Of a stretch of DNA of 64,000 bases, positions 50,717 to 60,391 are shown piece after piece (positions within the stretch are counted from its first letter, which is position 1; every line of letters begins with the position of its first letter). Source of the DNA: Natronococcus roseus (lineage in GTDB: Archaea > Halobacteriota > Halobacteria > Halobacteriales > Natrialbaceae); contig NZ_JBHLJR010000004.1 of the NCBI RefSeq assembly GCF_043677095.1, forward strand, positions 62,001 to 126,000. Reading direction: 5' to 3'. A model generated the notes under the pieces. That model was not told the DNA's origin. It was given only the letters and a program-made list of their open reading frames with translations, and did not search any database. Made by a program: the position numbers and the translations under genes.

Positions 50717-51799
50717 TCAGTCCGATTGGGACGCCGACGAGCCGGGTTCGGAGTCCTCGCCGTACGTCACCTCGAACGGTCCCTCGGAGGGGTCCTTCTG
50801 GGGAACCATCGGTCCCGTCGACGCCGTCCGGCGGGTGATCGTCGCCGTCCGGAGGATGAACGTCGTGAGGAGTGCAAGCGGTAGGACGACGACCGAAATG
50901 AGCCCGGCGACGACGTACGGCAGGTAGACGAGGCTGATCGAGGGGCCCGCGAAGTCCGCGTAGATGAACCCGAGCAGCATCGCCGAGAAGATCGAGGGGA
51001 CGCCGCAGTAGATTGTCAGCTGCGAGAACCGCGTGAGCTCCCGCTGCAGGTAGGTCGTCTTGAAGTGCTCGCGAGCGATGTCAAACAGCATCAACGTCTC
51101 GACCAGGTCGTCTATCGCGTCGTGGGCCGCCTCGGGAAGCTCGTCGCGGTGGCGATTACAGAGGTGTCTGGCGACGTAGAGGTGCCAGGACTCGTCGTAG
51201 CTGATCGTCGCGGCGACGGTGTTGAACGTCCCGAACGACGTTTTTCCGAGCGTCTCGTCCATCAGCTCGGTGCTCTCTTTGACGTCGGCCGCGTACTGCG
51301 TTACCTGATTCCTGACGTCGTCGTCCTCGATGTCGGCGACGGCGTCCTCGAGGTCGCCGGCGCTGTCGTGCATCGCATTGACGAGCAGCCGGATGAGCCG
51401 CGTGGGGGCGGCCGGGCTCGCCGGCACCGACGTTACCCTGGCGACGTCCTCGCGAAACGACATCACACCCTTGAGTTTGTCCTTCGACTCGCTGGCCGCG
51501 GTGAACTCCCGTGAGAGGATGAGCTGGTTGATCGAGACGACGAGCGTTACCAGCGAGAACGTGCCCGCGATCATGCCGCCGGCCGCTCGCGTGATCGAGT
51601 CGTCGTTGACGACGCTGATGATGCCGATATCCTGAAGCACGAGAAACGTGAGAAACACCGCGGCAGAGATTCCGATCGCGAGGAACAGCCGGTCCCCCTC
51701 GACGAGAAACCAGTCGCGGACGCGCGCCCACGAACTCGCCCATCTCCCGACTTCCGCCCCGTAGGACTCGAGGGACTCCTCGGACTGCGACGAACTCAT
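50717..51799 (-). CDS. Four-helix membrane protein, paralogue of the previous gene
   Basis: The 360-residue protein shares the plan and the motif IAREHFKTTYLQRELTRFSQ with the downstream neighbour, plus VSINQLILSREF matching TINQLVLSQEL after the second helix. ATG 51799 was chosen (MSSSQSEESLES), because upstream in-frame residues are not shared. The two genes are 65 bp apart and probably arose by tandem duplication. A heteromeric membrane complex is possible. Confidence 0.65.
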   Translation of the reverse strand: MSSSQSEESLESYGAEVGRWASSWARVRDWFLVEGDRLFLAIGISAAVFLTFLVLQDIGIISVVNDDSITRAAGGMIAGTFSLVTLVVSINQLILSREFTAASESKDKLKGVMSFREDVARVTSVPASPAAPTRLIRLLVNAMHDSAGDLEDAVADIEDDDVRNQVTQYAADVKESTELMDETLGKTSFGTFNTVAATISYDESWHLYVARHLCNRHRDELPEAAHDAIDDLVETLMLFDIAREHFKTTYLQRELTRFSQLTIYCGVPSIFSAMLLGFIYADFAGPSISLVYLPYVVAGLISVVVLPLALLTTFILRTATITRRTASTGPMVPQKDPSEGPFEVTYGEDSEPGSSASQSD

Positions 51800-51981
51800 A
51801 ACTACAAGTTCAGTGCGCCCGGCAATAAGGAACTCCGTTGCACACGACAACCGATGTGACGGGCTCACACGACCGTACGCGGTCGGTCGGATCCATCAGG
51901 CTTCAGACTGAAATACGCTCGCACCGTCCGTTCGGTCATGATCAGTTACGACGGGCGTCCCCGAACGTGGTGTTGCCGACG

Positions 51982-52476
51982 ATGACCGGGAACCGATCGA
52001 CGCGACGGCGCGTGCTCGGCGCCGTCGGTGCGGGCGCCGTGACCGCCCTCGCGGGATGCGGTGACATTACGGGGAGCGACGCACCGGACTACGAGTCCGG
52101 CGAAATCGGCGATATCGACGGCGAGGACCGATCGGCGGAGGAAATGACCGCCGCTGAATCGCTCGCCGAAATCCAGCCCAACGAGGGCGTGACGACGCTC
52201 GAGTCGCTCTCACTCGAGGACCACGAGTTCGTCCTCGAGGACGACTACCGGGGGGCAACCGTGCAGGGAACCGTCGAGAACACCGGCGACGACCGGATCC
52301 AGCTGGTCGAGATCCGTGTACGGGTGTACAACGACGAGGGTGAACAGATCGGTCGGTACCTCGACGTCGGGGGCGACCTCGACCCCGGCGCCAGCTGGTC
52401 GTTTACCGCCATCATCCTCGAACCGCTGGCGGACATCGACGAGTACGAGGTCGCCGCGATCGGTACCCCGGCGTAG
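51982..52476 (+). CDS. FxLYD-domain lipoprotein, copy 1
   Basis: The 164-residue protein starts with a Tat-type signal STRRRVLGAVGAGAVTALAGC; the Cys in LAGC is the lipidation site. An acidic linker is followed by a beta-sandwich FxLYD-like domain (FVLEDDYRGATVQGTVENTGDDRIQLVEIRVRVYNDEGEQIG). The sequence is closely paralogous to the protein at 53942. Such domains mediate binding at the cell surface, ligand unknown. Confidence 0.8.
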   Translation: MTGNRSTRRRVLGAVGAGAVTALAGCGDITGSDAPDYESGEIGDIDGEDRSAEEMTAAESLAEIQPNEGVTTLESLSLEDHEFVLEDDYRGATVQGTVENTGDDRIQLVEIRVRVYNDEGEQIGRYLDVGGDLDPGASWSFTAIILEPLADIDEYEVAAIGTPA

Positions 52477-52517
52477 ATCCTTCCCGGCCGTCTCTGGATG
52501 GACTACCGGGCGAACGG

Positions 52518-53069
52518 CTACTCGTGAGCCTCCGTCAGCACCTCCCGAACCCGATCGTTCTGGTACTCGAGCTCCTCGCGCACGATGTCCGGATACTCCA
52601 CGGAGACGGGCTCGAGAGCCGGCTGCTCGTCCGGATCCGGGAGACCGACCAGGACCGTTCCGACCATGCCCTCCGGCTCGTGAACCGTACACGCGTAGTT
52701 GTAAACACCCTCGCCGTCGAAGACCCGATCGAACGGGTTCGACGTCGTGACCTCGCTCGCCCACGGTTCGCTGTCCTCGGGAATCCGTCGCTGGTCACGG
52801 TGGGTCTCCGGGTGATAGCTCGTCGTATCGTGGACGCTGCTCTCGGCGATCCACTCGACGGTGCCGCCGTCGACGACGTGGGCGATCGGCGGATCGAGAC
52901 GGGGCTCGCCGCCCTCGTCCGCCAGTTCGACTTCCACGTGGGCCTCGGGATCGCCTATCAGAGGATCGTCTACCCCAAGCTCATCGTCGATACAACCGGC
53001 GATCCCGGTCGCGGAGAGCGCGCCGACGGCCGTCAACAGCTGCCGCCGACTCGACTGCAGTCCGCTCAT
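52518..53069 (-). CDS. Halocyanin-like copper lipoprotein
   Basis: The 183-residue protein has a twin-Arg signal with lipobox IAGC (Cys26). The cupredoxin domain shows the type-1 copper ligands: His in SSVHDTTSYH, then YNYACTVHEPEGM with Cys, His and Met. It would shuttle electrons at the outer membrane surface, as halocyanin does. It converges with FxLYD copy 1 and lies between the two FxLYD genes. Confidence 0.85.
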   Translation of the reverse strand: MSGLQSSRRQLLTAVGALSATGIAGCIDDELGVDDPLIGDPEAHVEVELADEGGEPRLDPPIAHVVDGGTVEWIAESSVHDTTSYHPETHRDQRRIPEDSEPWASEVTTSNPFDRVFDGEGVYNYACTVHEPEGMVGTVLVGLPDPDEQPALEPVSVEYPDIVREELEYQNDRVREVLTEAHE

Positions 53070-53200
53070 TACCGCCTCGTCGGGCTCGAAACGATAAAGG
53101 ACATCGGATCACCGCCTCACGGCGGCCCCGGACTGACCGCCTGCCCCAAATAAATCCGAACCTATCAGGTAGAAAAATAGCTGCAGAGTAAGCCCTTTTA

Positions 53201-53803
53201 GTGGTGCGTTTCGTTGCTCAGCGTACGTTGCTGGGGTTTAGCTTCGATCCGGACGACCCTGACTACGTCCTGAACCTCAAGGACGAGTACAGCGCGACCG
53301 TCAACGTCTTCCTGCACTTCACCGTCCTCGGCGTGATCGCGCTAGTGACCGGTCGTCCGTTCCTGTTTCCGAGTTTGGGGCCGTCGGCGTACCTGATCGC
53401 GACCGGCGAACAGCCGCGCGCGGAAGGACCGTACCACGTCATCGGCGGCCACGCGATCGCGGTCGCCGGCGGCATGATCGCCTACGCGCTGTTCGGCAAC
53501 GAGGTCAGTGCGTACGTAGTGTTCGCCCGTCCCGATCCCGCCTTCAGCATGGAGGTCGTCTACCTCTGGGCCAGCGGAACGGTCGCGATGATCCTGACGA
53601 CGACGGCGATGCTAGTGACGAAGACGAATCACGCCGCGGCGTGTGCGACGACGCTGATCGTCGCGCTGGGGCTGATGGGCGGCCTCGAGGACGGCGTCAT
53701 CATCGTGGTGGCCGTCGCCATCCTGTGGTACTTCCACGATAAGGTCATCTCGCCGCTGGCCCACCGATACGGCTTCGTCCCCCGGGACGCCCGGGCGGAG
53801 TGA
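53201..53803 (+). CDS. HPP family integral membrane protein
   Basis: The 200-residue protein has four hydrophobic helices and the HPP-family segment FPSLGPSAYLIATGEQPRAEGPYHVIGGHAIAV, with its conserved LGPSA and GGH. Some HPP proteins transport nitrite. GTG at 53201 or 53204 is the start; no ATG lies before the first helix. A plausible TATA-like stretch is upstream (AGAAAAATAG, near 53171-53180). Confidence 0.8.
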   Translation: MVRFVAQRTLLGFSFDPDDPDYVLNLKDEYSATVNVFLHFTVLGVIALVTGRPFLFPSLGPSAYLIATGEQPRAEGPYHVIGGHAIAVAGGMIAYALFGNEVSAYVVFARPDPAFSMEVVYLWASGTVAMILTTTAMLVTKTNHAAACATTLIVALGLMGGLEDGVIIVVAVAILWYFHDKVISPLAHRYGFVPRDARAE

Positions 53804-53941
53804 GATCCGTCGGGATCCGTCCGCGAGTGCCTCGAGGACGGGTCGAGCAAGGCCCACGTTGAAATGCGGCCGCGTCCTCCGTTCTGTCATGAGCAGCCGT
53901 CGCAACTGTAGAGAGCGCGTTCGTCGCCGGAGGACATCGCG

Positions 53942-54493
53942 ATGACCGAACGGGGCCGACCGAGTCGACGCACCGTGCTCGCGTCGCTTGGAACCGGGGT
54001 CACGCTGTCCCTCGCCGGCTGTGCCGATGCCGTCGACGAGATCGAGGACGTCGACGTCGGCGGCGTCGACCTCGTCGACGGCGTTGGGTTAGGGGGTACC
54101 GATCCGGAGTACCAGAGCGGAACGGTCGACGCCGACGGCGAGGAACGAACCGACGAGGAGCAGGCGATCGCCGAACAGTTCGCCGACCAGGAGATCGACG
54201 AGGACGTCGCGCCGCGAGACAACCTCATCGTCGTGGACCACGAGTTCGTCCTCGAGGACGACTACCGGGGGCCGACCGTGCAGGGGACCGTCGAGAACAA
54301 TCGGGACAACCGCCTCGAGACCGTCGAGGTTCGGGTCCGCGTGTACGACGACGCTGGAGCGCGACTCGGCCACTACCTCGATAGCACCGTCGACCTCGAC
54401 GACGGCTCGGAGTGGGAGTTCGAGGTTATTTTGCTGGATTCACCCGAGGATATCGCCGAGTACGATATCGCGGTGCTGGGGACGCCCTCGTAG
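53942..54493 (+). CDS. FxLYD-domain lipoprotein, copy 2
   Basis: The 183-residue paralogue of the gene at 51982 has signal RRTVLASLGTGVTLSLAGC (Cys lipidation site in LAGC), an acidic Val/Asp-rich linker and the domain FVLEDDYRGPTVQGTVENNRDNRLETVEVRVRVYDDAG. The two copies flank the halocyanin and HPP genes. Function unknown; a shared surface or redox role is only inferred. Confidence 0.8.
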   Translation: MTERGRPSRRTVLASLGTGVTLSLAGCADAVDEIEDVDVGGVDLVDGVGLGGTDPEYQSGTVDADGEERTDEEQAIAEQFADQEIDEDVAPRDNLIVVDHEFVLEDDYRGPTVQGTVENNRDNRLETVEVRVRVYDDAGARLGHYLDSTVDLDDGSEWEFEVILLDSPEDIAEYDIAVLGTPS

Positions 54494-54505
54494 CTCGAGG
54501 GCGAG

Positions 54506-54838
54506 TTACAACAGCCGGTCGGAAACGTCCTCGTAGACCGTCTCCGCCGATCCGGAGAGCGCGTAGCTCGGCCGTCCCTTCCCCGTCGGCGACCGTTCCC
54601 CGGTCCCGACCTCCTCGACGATCCCCTCGTCCTCGAGTCGGTACAGCGATCGCATGACGTCGGCCTCCGTGACCGTTCCGACGACCTCGGACTCGAGTCC
54701 CTCGAGCCGCTCCCGGCAGCTCCCACGGACCTCGTGGGTCTGTGCGGGCGTTTCGTCGTTTCGATGGGCGTCGGCGACGGCGAGCAGTACCAGCTGTTCG
54801 GTCAGCGAGAGCGAGTCGATCGCTTCTGATGCCACCAT
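54506..54838 (-). CDS. Winged-helix protein (Cdc6 C-terminal-domain-like)
   Basis: The 110-residue protein is a stand-alone helix-turn-helix: SLSLTEQLVLLAVADAHRNDE, RSLYRLEDEGIVEEVG and the wing GKGRPSYAL. The order resembles the C-terminal winged helix of archaeal Orc1/Cdc6, but without an AAA+ part it may be a transcription factor instead. Convergent with FxLYD copy 2. Confidence 0.65.
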   Translation of the reverse strand: MVASEAIDSLSLTEQLVLLAVADAHRNDETPAQTHEVRGSCRERLEGLESEVVGTVTEADVMRSLYRLEDEGIVEEVGTGERSPTGKGRPSYALSGSAETVYEDVSDRLL

Positions 54839-54934
54839 ACGCGGCGTATGAACTGATAGATGGTAGCAGTTACCCTTGCTCTACGATCGTGAAAACACGG
54901 CTTCCGTACCGGGACTCCGCTCGAAGCCCGTCGA

Positions 54935-55768
54935 TCAGGCGTTCTCTTCTTCCTGCAGCTCCTCGAGTTCGGCGTCGATCTCGGTGTCGTCGACGTCGGC
55001 CTCGAGATCCTCGAGCTCCTCGTCGTCGACCGACTCGGGTTCGGGCTCGGGTTCGGCGTCCGTTTCGGCGCTGCCGCCGACCTCCGATCTGAGCGTCTCG
55101 AGTTCGGCCTCGACGCCGCTTCCCGTCGAGAGCTCCTCGAGCTCGCGGTCGATCGAGTCCTTGTCGGACATGACGTCCTCGAACGCACCCGACTCCTGCA
55201 GTTCGTCGAGCGCGGCGGCGCGGGCCTCCATGTCCTCGGTCTGTTCCTCGGCGCGCTCGATGGCGCGGCCGACGTCCTCGAACTCGTCTCCGGTGGCTGT
55301 CATCGCCTCTGAGACCGTCGAGCTCGCCTTGGCGGCCTCGTGACGGGCCTTCATCGTCTCCTTTTTCGTGCGGAACTCCTCGATGCGGTTCTGGAGCTCG
55401 TCCTTCTGGTCGATCAGACTGTCCTGCTGGCTCTGGAGCTTCGAGATCTGGCGCTCCAGATCCTCGATCTGGTTCATCTTCGTCTTCTTCTTCTCGAGGG
55501 CGCGCCGGGCCAGATCCTCCCGGTCCTGCTGGACTGCGGTCCGGGCCTGGTCGTTGTGTTTCTCGACGTTCTCCTCGAGGCGCTTTTTCTGCATCTCGAG
55601 GCGCTTTTTCTGCGTCGTCAGATCCGCGATCCCGCGTTTGACCTGCTGGAGCTGATCGCGCATCTGCTCGTAGGAGTAGTCGAGCGTCTCGGTCGGGTCC
55701 TCGGCCCGGTTGAGCACCGAGTTGATCTTCGAGCGGATGACGTAGGAGGTCCGAGAGAGGATGCCCAT
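54935..55768 (-). CDS. PspA/IM30 family protein
   Basis: The 277-residue protein begins MGILSRTSYVIRSKINSVLNRAEDPTETLDYSYEQM, the amphipathic helix typical of PspA. Coiled coil follows for most of residues 35-200 (KKRLEMQKKRLEENVEKH), and the C terminus is acidic. PspA polymers bind stressed membranes. It is well conserved in haloarchaea and induced by membrane stress. Confidence 0.9.
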   Translation of the reverse strand: MGILSRTSYVIRSKINSVLNRAEDPTETLDYSYEQMRDQLQQVKRGIADLTTQKKRLEMQKKRLEENVEKHNDQARTAVQQDREDLARRALEKKKTKMNQIEDLERQISKLQSQQDSLIDQKDELQNRIEEFRTKKETMKARHEAAKASSTVSEAMTATGDEFEDVGRAIERAEEQTEDMEARAAALDELQESGAFEDVMSDKDSIDRELEELSTGSGVEAELETLRSEVGGSAETDAEPEPEPESVDDEELEDLEADVDDTEIDAELEELQEEENA

Positions 55769-55954
55769 ACGCCTACGTATGGTTCCCCGCCCTTAAAAAC
55801 ATCACATCGGCGACAGTCGTCGGGAGATCGGCGCCGTGTGAGGTTTCTCGCCGACGATTTCTCGAGTCGCTCGACCCGATCGAACTCCGCCGTTCGGGCG
55901 GGCGGGAGAGCCGACTGCAGTACCTACTATACGATCCGAACACGACCGACGACT

Positions 55955-56581
55955 ATGACCGACGTGCTCGTCCCTGGCGCTCGAGACGTCCGGGGAACGC
56001 TCGAGGAGCCCGACAGCGAACCGGAAGCCGTCGTCGTCGCCTGCCCGCCCCATCCCCAACACGGCGGCTCCCGAAGCGACGGACGACTGGTGGCGGTGAG
56101 CGAGGCGCTCTGCGAGGCGGGTATCGCCTGTCTGCGCTTCGACTACGGCCCGTGGGACGACGGCGACGGTGAGCGCGAGGACGTTCGCAACGCGATTCGC
56201 TGGGCCGCCGACCGGTACGACCGGATTGGCGTCTTCGGCTACAGCTTCGGCGCGTCCCAGGCGCTGCTGGCGGCCGCGGACGTCGATCGACCGCTCCTCG
56301 GGGTCGCCGCGCTCGCACCCACCGCGTCGCTTGGAACGGACGACCACGGGAGCGAGGACGACCTCGACACGGCCGCCGCGCTGTCGACCCTCGAGGCGCC
56401 GACCCTGATCCTCTACGGCGAACGCGACACCACCGTCGACTGGGAGCCCGTCGTCGACCGAGCCCGCGAGCGCGGCGACGAGACCGTGGCGCTGCCGGCC
56501 GATCACTTCTTCCTCGGAACGCGCGACGAGATCGCCCGCCGGGTTCGGGAGTTCTTCGCGGAACGGCTCGCGACGGCGTGA
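55955..56581 (+). CDS. Alpha/beta hydrolase
   Basis: The 208-residue protein has the lid-less serine-hydrolase order: VVVACPPHPQHGGS, the nucleophile GYSFGAS (about residues 95-101), the Asp in YGERDTTVDW and the His in LPADHFFLG. This matches the dienelactone-hydrolase-like group of small prokaryotic hydrolases. The substrate is unknown. Confidence 0.82.
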   Translation: MTDVLVPGARDVRGTLEEPDSEPEAVVVACPPHPQHGGSRSDGRLVAVSEALCEAGIACLRFDYGPWDDGDGEREDVRNAIRWAADRYDRIGVFGYSFGASQALLAAADVDRPLLGVAALAPTASLGTDDHGSEDDLDTAAALSTLEAPTLILYGERDTTVDWEPVVDRARERGDETVALPADHFFLGTRDEIARRVREFFAERLATA

Positions 56582-56874
56582 CTCGATCGAGGCCGATCCC
56601 GGAGAAACGACCGGCTACGCCGGAGTAGCCGCGGCCTGCGTTCCGCCGATCGGTCCGTACGAGCGCCGGATCGACGAGTTCCCGACGCGAGACTCGCCGA
56701 TCCGCGTTACGCGGTGACATCCGTCTCTCGGCGAGTCTTCCTCGAGCGCTTAACAATAGTTCCGGGACTGTTCCGATCGCCTGGTGTATCAATGAACCTG
56801 AAGACGCTTCGGGACCGTCGCCCGGTCGGACTCGACGCCCGTCGAGCGGACGGGGTCGTCCCGAGGAGGGAACG

Positions 56875-57651
56875 GTGGGGTGGTGTGTCGTGAGCGAATC
56901 GTTCGATCGACCGAGGGACGCGTTCGAGTCGGGTGCGACGGGATCGGCTGCCGGCGAGGGAGGGTGCACCGTCGCGATCCACCAGCCGAACTACCTCCCC
57001 TGGCTCGGCTACTTCGAGAAGATCCGAAGCAGCGACGTCTTCGTCCTCCTCGACGACGCCGAGTACAGCTCGGGGTCCTGGATCAATCGGAACAAGATCA
57101 AGACGCCACACGACTGGACGTGGCTCACCGTCCCGGTTCGAGGGACGAGCGGGCCGATCGCGGACGTCGAGATCGTCGACGACGGATGGCGCGAGACCCA
57201 CCGGAAGAGCCTGCAGGCGAGCTACGGCGGCGCGGCCCACTACGAGGAGTTCGGGGCCTTCTTCGCGGCGACCTACGCGCGCTCGTGGGAGTCGCTGTGC
57301 GAGCTGAACGCTCACCTCGTTCGGCAGCTCGCCGACCGACTCGAGCTCGACTGCGAGTTCGTCCGTGCGTCGACCCTCGAGGTCGACGCCGCGGGGAGCG
57401 ACCGGATCGTCCGGCTCTGCGAGGAACTCGGCGCCGATCGGTACTACTCGGGGGAGGGGGCCCGATCCTACAACGACCACGCGCGGTTCGAGGCGGCCGA
57501 CGTCGCCCTCGAGTACCAGTCGTTCGACCCGCCCCGGTACGAGCAGCGCTTCGGCGAGTTCCTGCCGAAGCTCTCGGTCGTCGATCCGCTTATGAACCTC
57601 GGAGCCGCGGGGACGCGGGAGCTGCTGGAGGTGGCGAGCGGCGATGCGTAG
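56875..57651 (+). CDS. WbqC family protein
   Basis: The 258-residue protein has the WbqC signature TVAIHQPNYLPWLGYFEKIRSSDVFVLLDDAEYSS (about residues 32-66) and YYSGEGARSYND, found in cell-surface polysaccharide clusters. GTG 56875 is preceded at 5 nt by GGAGG and is preferred. GTG 56890 is the alternative, which overlaps (GTGA) the stop of a 33-codon ORF at 56792-56893. Stop overlaps the next gene by 8 bp. Confidence 0.8.
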   Translation: MGWCVVSESFDRPRDAFESGATGSAAGEGGCTVAIHQPNYLPWLGYFEKIRSSDVFVLLDDAEYSSGSWINRNKIKTPHDWTWLTVPVRGTSGPIADVEIVDDGWRETHRKSLQASYGGAAHYEEFGAFFAATYARSWESLCELNAHLVRQLADRLELDCEFVRASTLEVDAAGSDRIVRLCEELGADRYYSGEGARSYNDHARFEAADVALEYQSFDPPRYEQRFGEFLPKLSVVDPLMNLGAAGTRELLEVASGDA

Positions 57652-58438
57652 CGTCGACCTCGAGGGGTGGGCCGAGGACTTCAGCTACGACTACTACCGG
57701 ACGCTCCTGGAGACGCTACGGGCGACCTTCGAGCTCCGGACGCTCTCGGAGTACCGGCCCGACCGCTCGCCGGACGACCGGGTCGCGTTCGTCCGCCACG
57801 ACATCGACGTCTGCCTCGAGCGGGCCGTCGAGATGGCCGAACTCGAGTACGAACTCGGGGTCCGATCGACGTACATGGTCCTGCCGGACACACCGCTGTA
57901 CGATCTCGAGGAGGAGCGGGATCTCCTCCACCTCATCCACGAGTTCGGTCACGAGATCGCGCTGCACTGCGATCTCTCCGATGTCGAGTCCGACGAGCCC
58001 GTCGACCGGGACGGACTGACGCCGAGCGAGCGCCGACGGGTCGACGCGGCAAAAAGACGCTTGGAGGCGGTGGGAATCGACTCGGTCGCCTCCGTCTCCT
58101 TTCACCGCCCGTCCGAACGGGTCCTCGAGGGATCGCGAACGATCGACGGCATGGTAAACGCCTACAATCCGGAGCTGCTGTCGGCGTACCTCTCGGACTC
58201 GAGTGGACGATGGCGCGAGGGCGACCCCCTCGACTCGATCCTCGAACGCGCCGACGCCGACCGACTGCAGGTGCTCACCCACCCGGTCTGGTGGGGGGGC
58301 GAGCACGAGCACCCACTCGAGCGGTTCGCCGCGGTCGCCGACCGATTCGACGCGAGCGACCCGCGAACGTACGAGGAACTCATCTCGATCTACGCGCCCT
58401 ACGCCGAGCGGATCGACGCGGATCGGGTTCTCGTCTGA
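57644..58438 (+). CDS. Polysaccharide deacetylase-like protein (WbmS-like)
   Basis: The 264-residue protein has the deacetylase-type metal motif FVRHDIDVCLERAV (H-D-x-D) near residue 50 and HEFGHEIALHCDLSD near 105, and a last His in LTHPVWWGG. Unlike the two genes at 5.6-8.1 kb it has no signal peptide, so it acts in the cytoplasm, probably on an activated sugar or lipid-linked precursor. It overlaps the WbqC gene, so the two work together. Confidence 0.78.
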   Translation: MRSVDLEGWAEDFSYDYYRTLLETLRATFELRTLSEYRPDRSPDDRVAFVRHDIDVCLERAVEMAELEYELGVRSTYMVLPDTPLYDLEEERDLLHLIHEFGHEIALHCDLSDVESDEPVDRDGLTPSERRRVDAAKRRLEAVGIDSVASVSFHRPSERVLEGSRTIDGMVNAYNPELLSAYLSDSSGRWREGDPLDSILERADADRLQVLTHPVWWGGEHEHPLERFAAVADRFDASDPRTYEELISIYAPYAERIDADRVLV

Positions 58439-58498
58439 GGCGCCGACGGAGGATAGTCGTCGCCGTTTTCGGTAGAGGTCGCCTCGCGGCCGAGCCGA

Positions 58499-60310
58499 TC
58501 AGTCCCGCCCGTGTCGAGTGACGCACTTCGGGAGCCCGATCAGCTCGACGGGCTCCGAATTATCCGGCGAGTAGACGACCATCTGGCCCTTCTCCATGTA
58601 GGGGACCTTCGACTCGAGATTGGCGGGGATGTTGACGCTCTTGATCGCGTCCTCGTCACCCAGGTTGAGCACTATCGTCGTGTTGATCTGCTTGAAGACG
58701 GCGTCGTCGATGTCCTGGGGATCCTGGGTGATCAGGAAGAGGCCGAGCCGCTCCTTGCGGCCCTGTTTGGCGGCCTCGGTGAACTTGGTGATGACCTTCC
58801 GTGCCTGGACGCTGTCGGCGTCGGTGAGGAAGTTGTGGGCCTCGTCCATCCCGAGAACGAGAGGCGTCTCCTTGATTCGGTCGTAGGTCGGATCGTTCGA
58901 GAGCTTCTCGTCGATCAGCAGCGAGGAGAGCGCGAGGACGACGGCCTCCGTGGCGCGGGTGTTCGAGACGTGGTAGGTCGGGACGACGGTGAGGCCGCCG
59001 GGACGGACGAACTCGTGGATCAGCTCCGTGATCGGGCGGGCGTCCTGGTCGAAGACGTCCTCGAAGCCGAACACCCGGCGTCGGACGGCGTCGTAGGTCG
59101 CCTCGTGAACCCGTCCGGACTCGTCTAACTCCTCGCGCAGGGCGGGGTCGTCGAGGAACGACTTGAACCCCGCGTAGGAGCCATCGTTTCCGGCCCCCGT
59201 GAAAAAGCGATCAAGGAGGTAGGTCAGCGCGCCGTACTGGTTGTCGTTGAGCGACCCACCCGAGACGAGCCAGGGCCGACTTTTGCACATCGAGAACGGA
59301 ATGGTGAACTCGACGCACTCGGCGCGGTGGTGGCCCGCCGAGTAGCTGGCGTCGCCGACCTTCGGCACGAACGCCGTGGTGTCCGCGACGCCGCCGTGGG
59401 CGACGCCCTCGCGCTCGAGCCGGCGGGCGAACTCGTCGTCGAGGTCGGGGTTGTCGTCGTGCATCTGGGCGTACTCGTCCTGGGGATCGAACTGGACGAC
59501 GGCGGGGCCGACGGTGCGGCCGTCCTCCATGGGATACTGGCGCTCCTCGGCGAGGTACTGCCGGAGAACGTTCTTCGCGGCGTGGGTCTTCCCCGAGCCG
59601 GTACCGCCCGCGACCAGCGTGTGTCGGAAGACGAGCGGATCGCCCGCGCTGTAGTCGTCCTTCAGCCGATAATCGATCGTCGGCGGCGTCGCGGCGGTCC
59701 GCACCTTCTCGCCGCCGACCGAGAGGTGCCCGAGGAAGACGCCGTCCTCGGGCATCTTCAGCCCCGTCTTGATCTCGGTCGTGTCGTTCGCCTGTCGGAC
59801 GACCGTCTGGGGTTTGGGAACGCGGTCGGTCATCCGCCGTTTGAGTTCGCCGTCATCGTCGTACAACACCGCTACGGGCTCGAGCGAGGCGACGAACTTG
59901 TAGTCGGCCTCGTCGACGTCGTCCCGGCGCATCGCGCGGCGAGCGTGGATCTCCGTCGCGTCGTCGGCGTGGTACTGCTGGGCGTACTCGAGGCCGGTGA
60001 TCCGACAGAACAGCGTCTCGCCGTCGGGGTAGGGCGCGACCAGGTAGCTGCCGATCCGGACCGACGAGCGGTTGCCGCTGGTGACGTACGCCCGCAGCGA
60101 GGTGTCGTCCTCGTCCTCCGCGATGCGAAGTCCCTGGGAGACACAGATCGTTCCGATGCCGACGTCCTCGCCCCGCGGTTCGACGTTCGCGGATTCGAAC
60201 CCGCTCGAGTCGGTCGCCGACGCCGACGTCGACGTCGACGCGCTCGAGTCGGCCGTCGAATCGGCGTCCGCGTCGGTATCGAACTCGCTGAAATCACCCA
60301 GATCCGTCAT
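58499..60310 (-). CDS. HerA-like ATPase (DUF87)
   Basis: The 603-residue protein has a variable acidic N terminus (residues 1-40), a HerA-type OB-like barrel region (to about 220), Walker A GGTGSGKTH (235-243), then the FtsK/HerA core with Walker B LVLGMDEAHNFLTD and the sensor segment LFLITQDPQDIDDAVFKQINT. HerA works with the NurA nuclease in resection of DNA ends, but no nurA lies here, so it may serve another translocase role. Confidence 0.85.
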   Translation of the reverse strand: MTDLGDFSEFDTDADADSTADSSASTSTSASATDSSGFESANVEPRGEDVGIGTICVSQGLRIAEDEDDTSLRAYVTSGNRSSVRIGSYLVAPYPDGETLFCRITGLEYAQQYHADDATEIHARRAMRRDDVDEADYKFVASLEPVAVLYDDDGELKRRMTDRVPKPQTVVRQANDTTEIKTGLKMPEDGVFLGHLSVGGEKVRTAATPPTIDYRLKDDYSAGDPLVFRHTLVAGGTGSGKTHAAKNVLRQYLAEERQYPMEDGRTVGPAVVQFDPQDEYAQMHDDNPDLDDEFARRLEREGVAHGGVADTTAFVPKVGDASYSAGHHRAECVEFTIPFSMCKSRPWLVSGGSLNDNQYGALTYLLDRFFTGAGNDGSYAGFKSFLDDPALREELDESGRVHEATYDAVRRRVFGFEDVFDQDARPITELIHEFVRPGGLTVVPTYHVSNTRATEAVVLALSSLLIDEKLSNDPTYDRIKETPLVLGMDEAHNFLTDADSVQARKVITKFTEAAKQGRKERLGLFLITQDPQDIDDAVFKQINTTIVLNLGDEDAIKSVNIPANLESKVPYMEKGQMVVYSPDNSEPVELIGLPKCVTRHGRD

Positions 60311-60391
60311 ATCACGCCCATGAGGGGCCGTCTACAAACGCGTTTCCCTCCGGTCGCGAACGGGTTCGAAAAGTCGGACGCCGGGAGTCGT

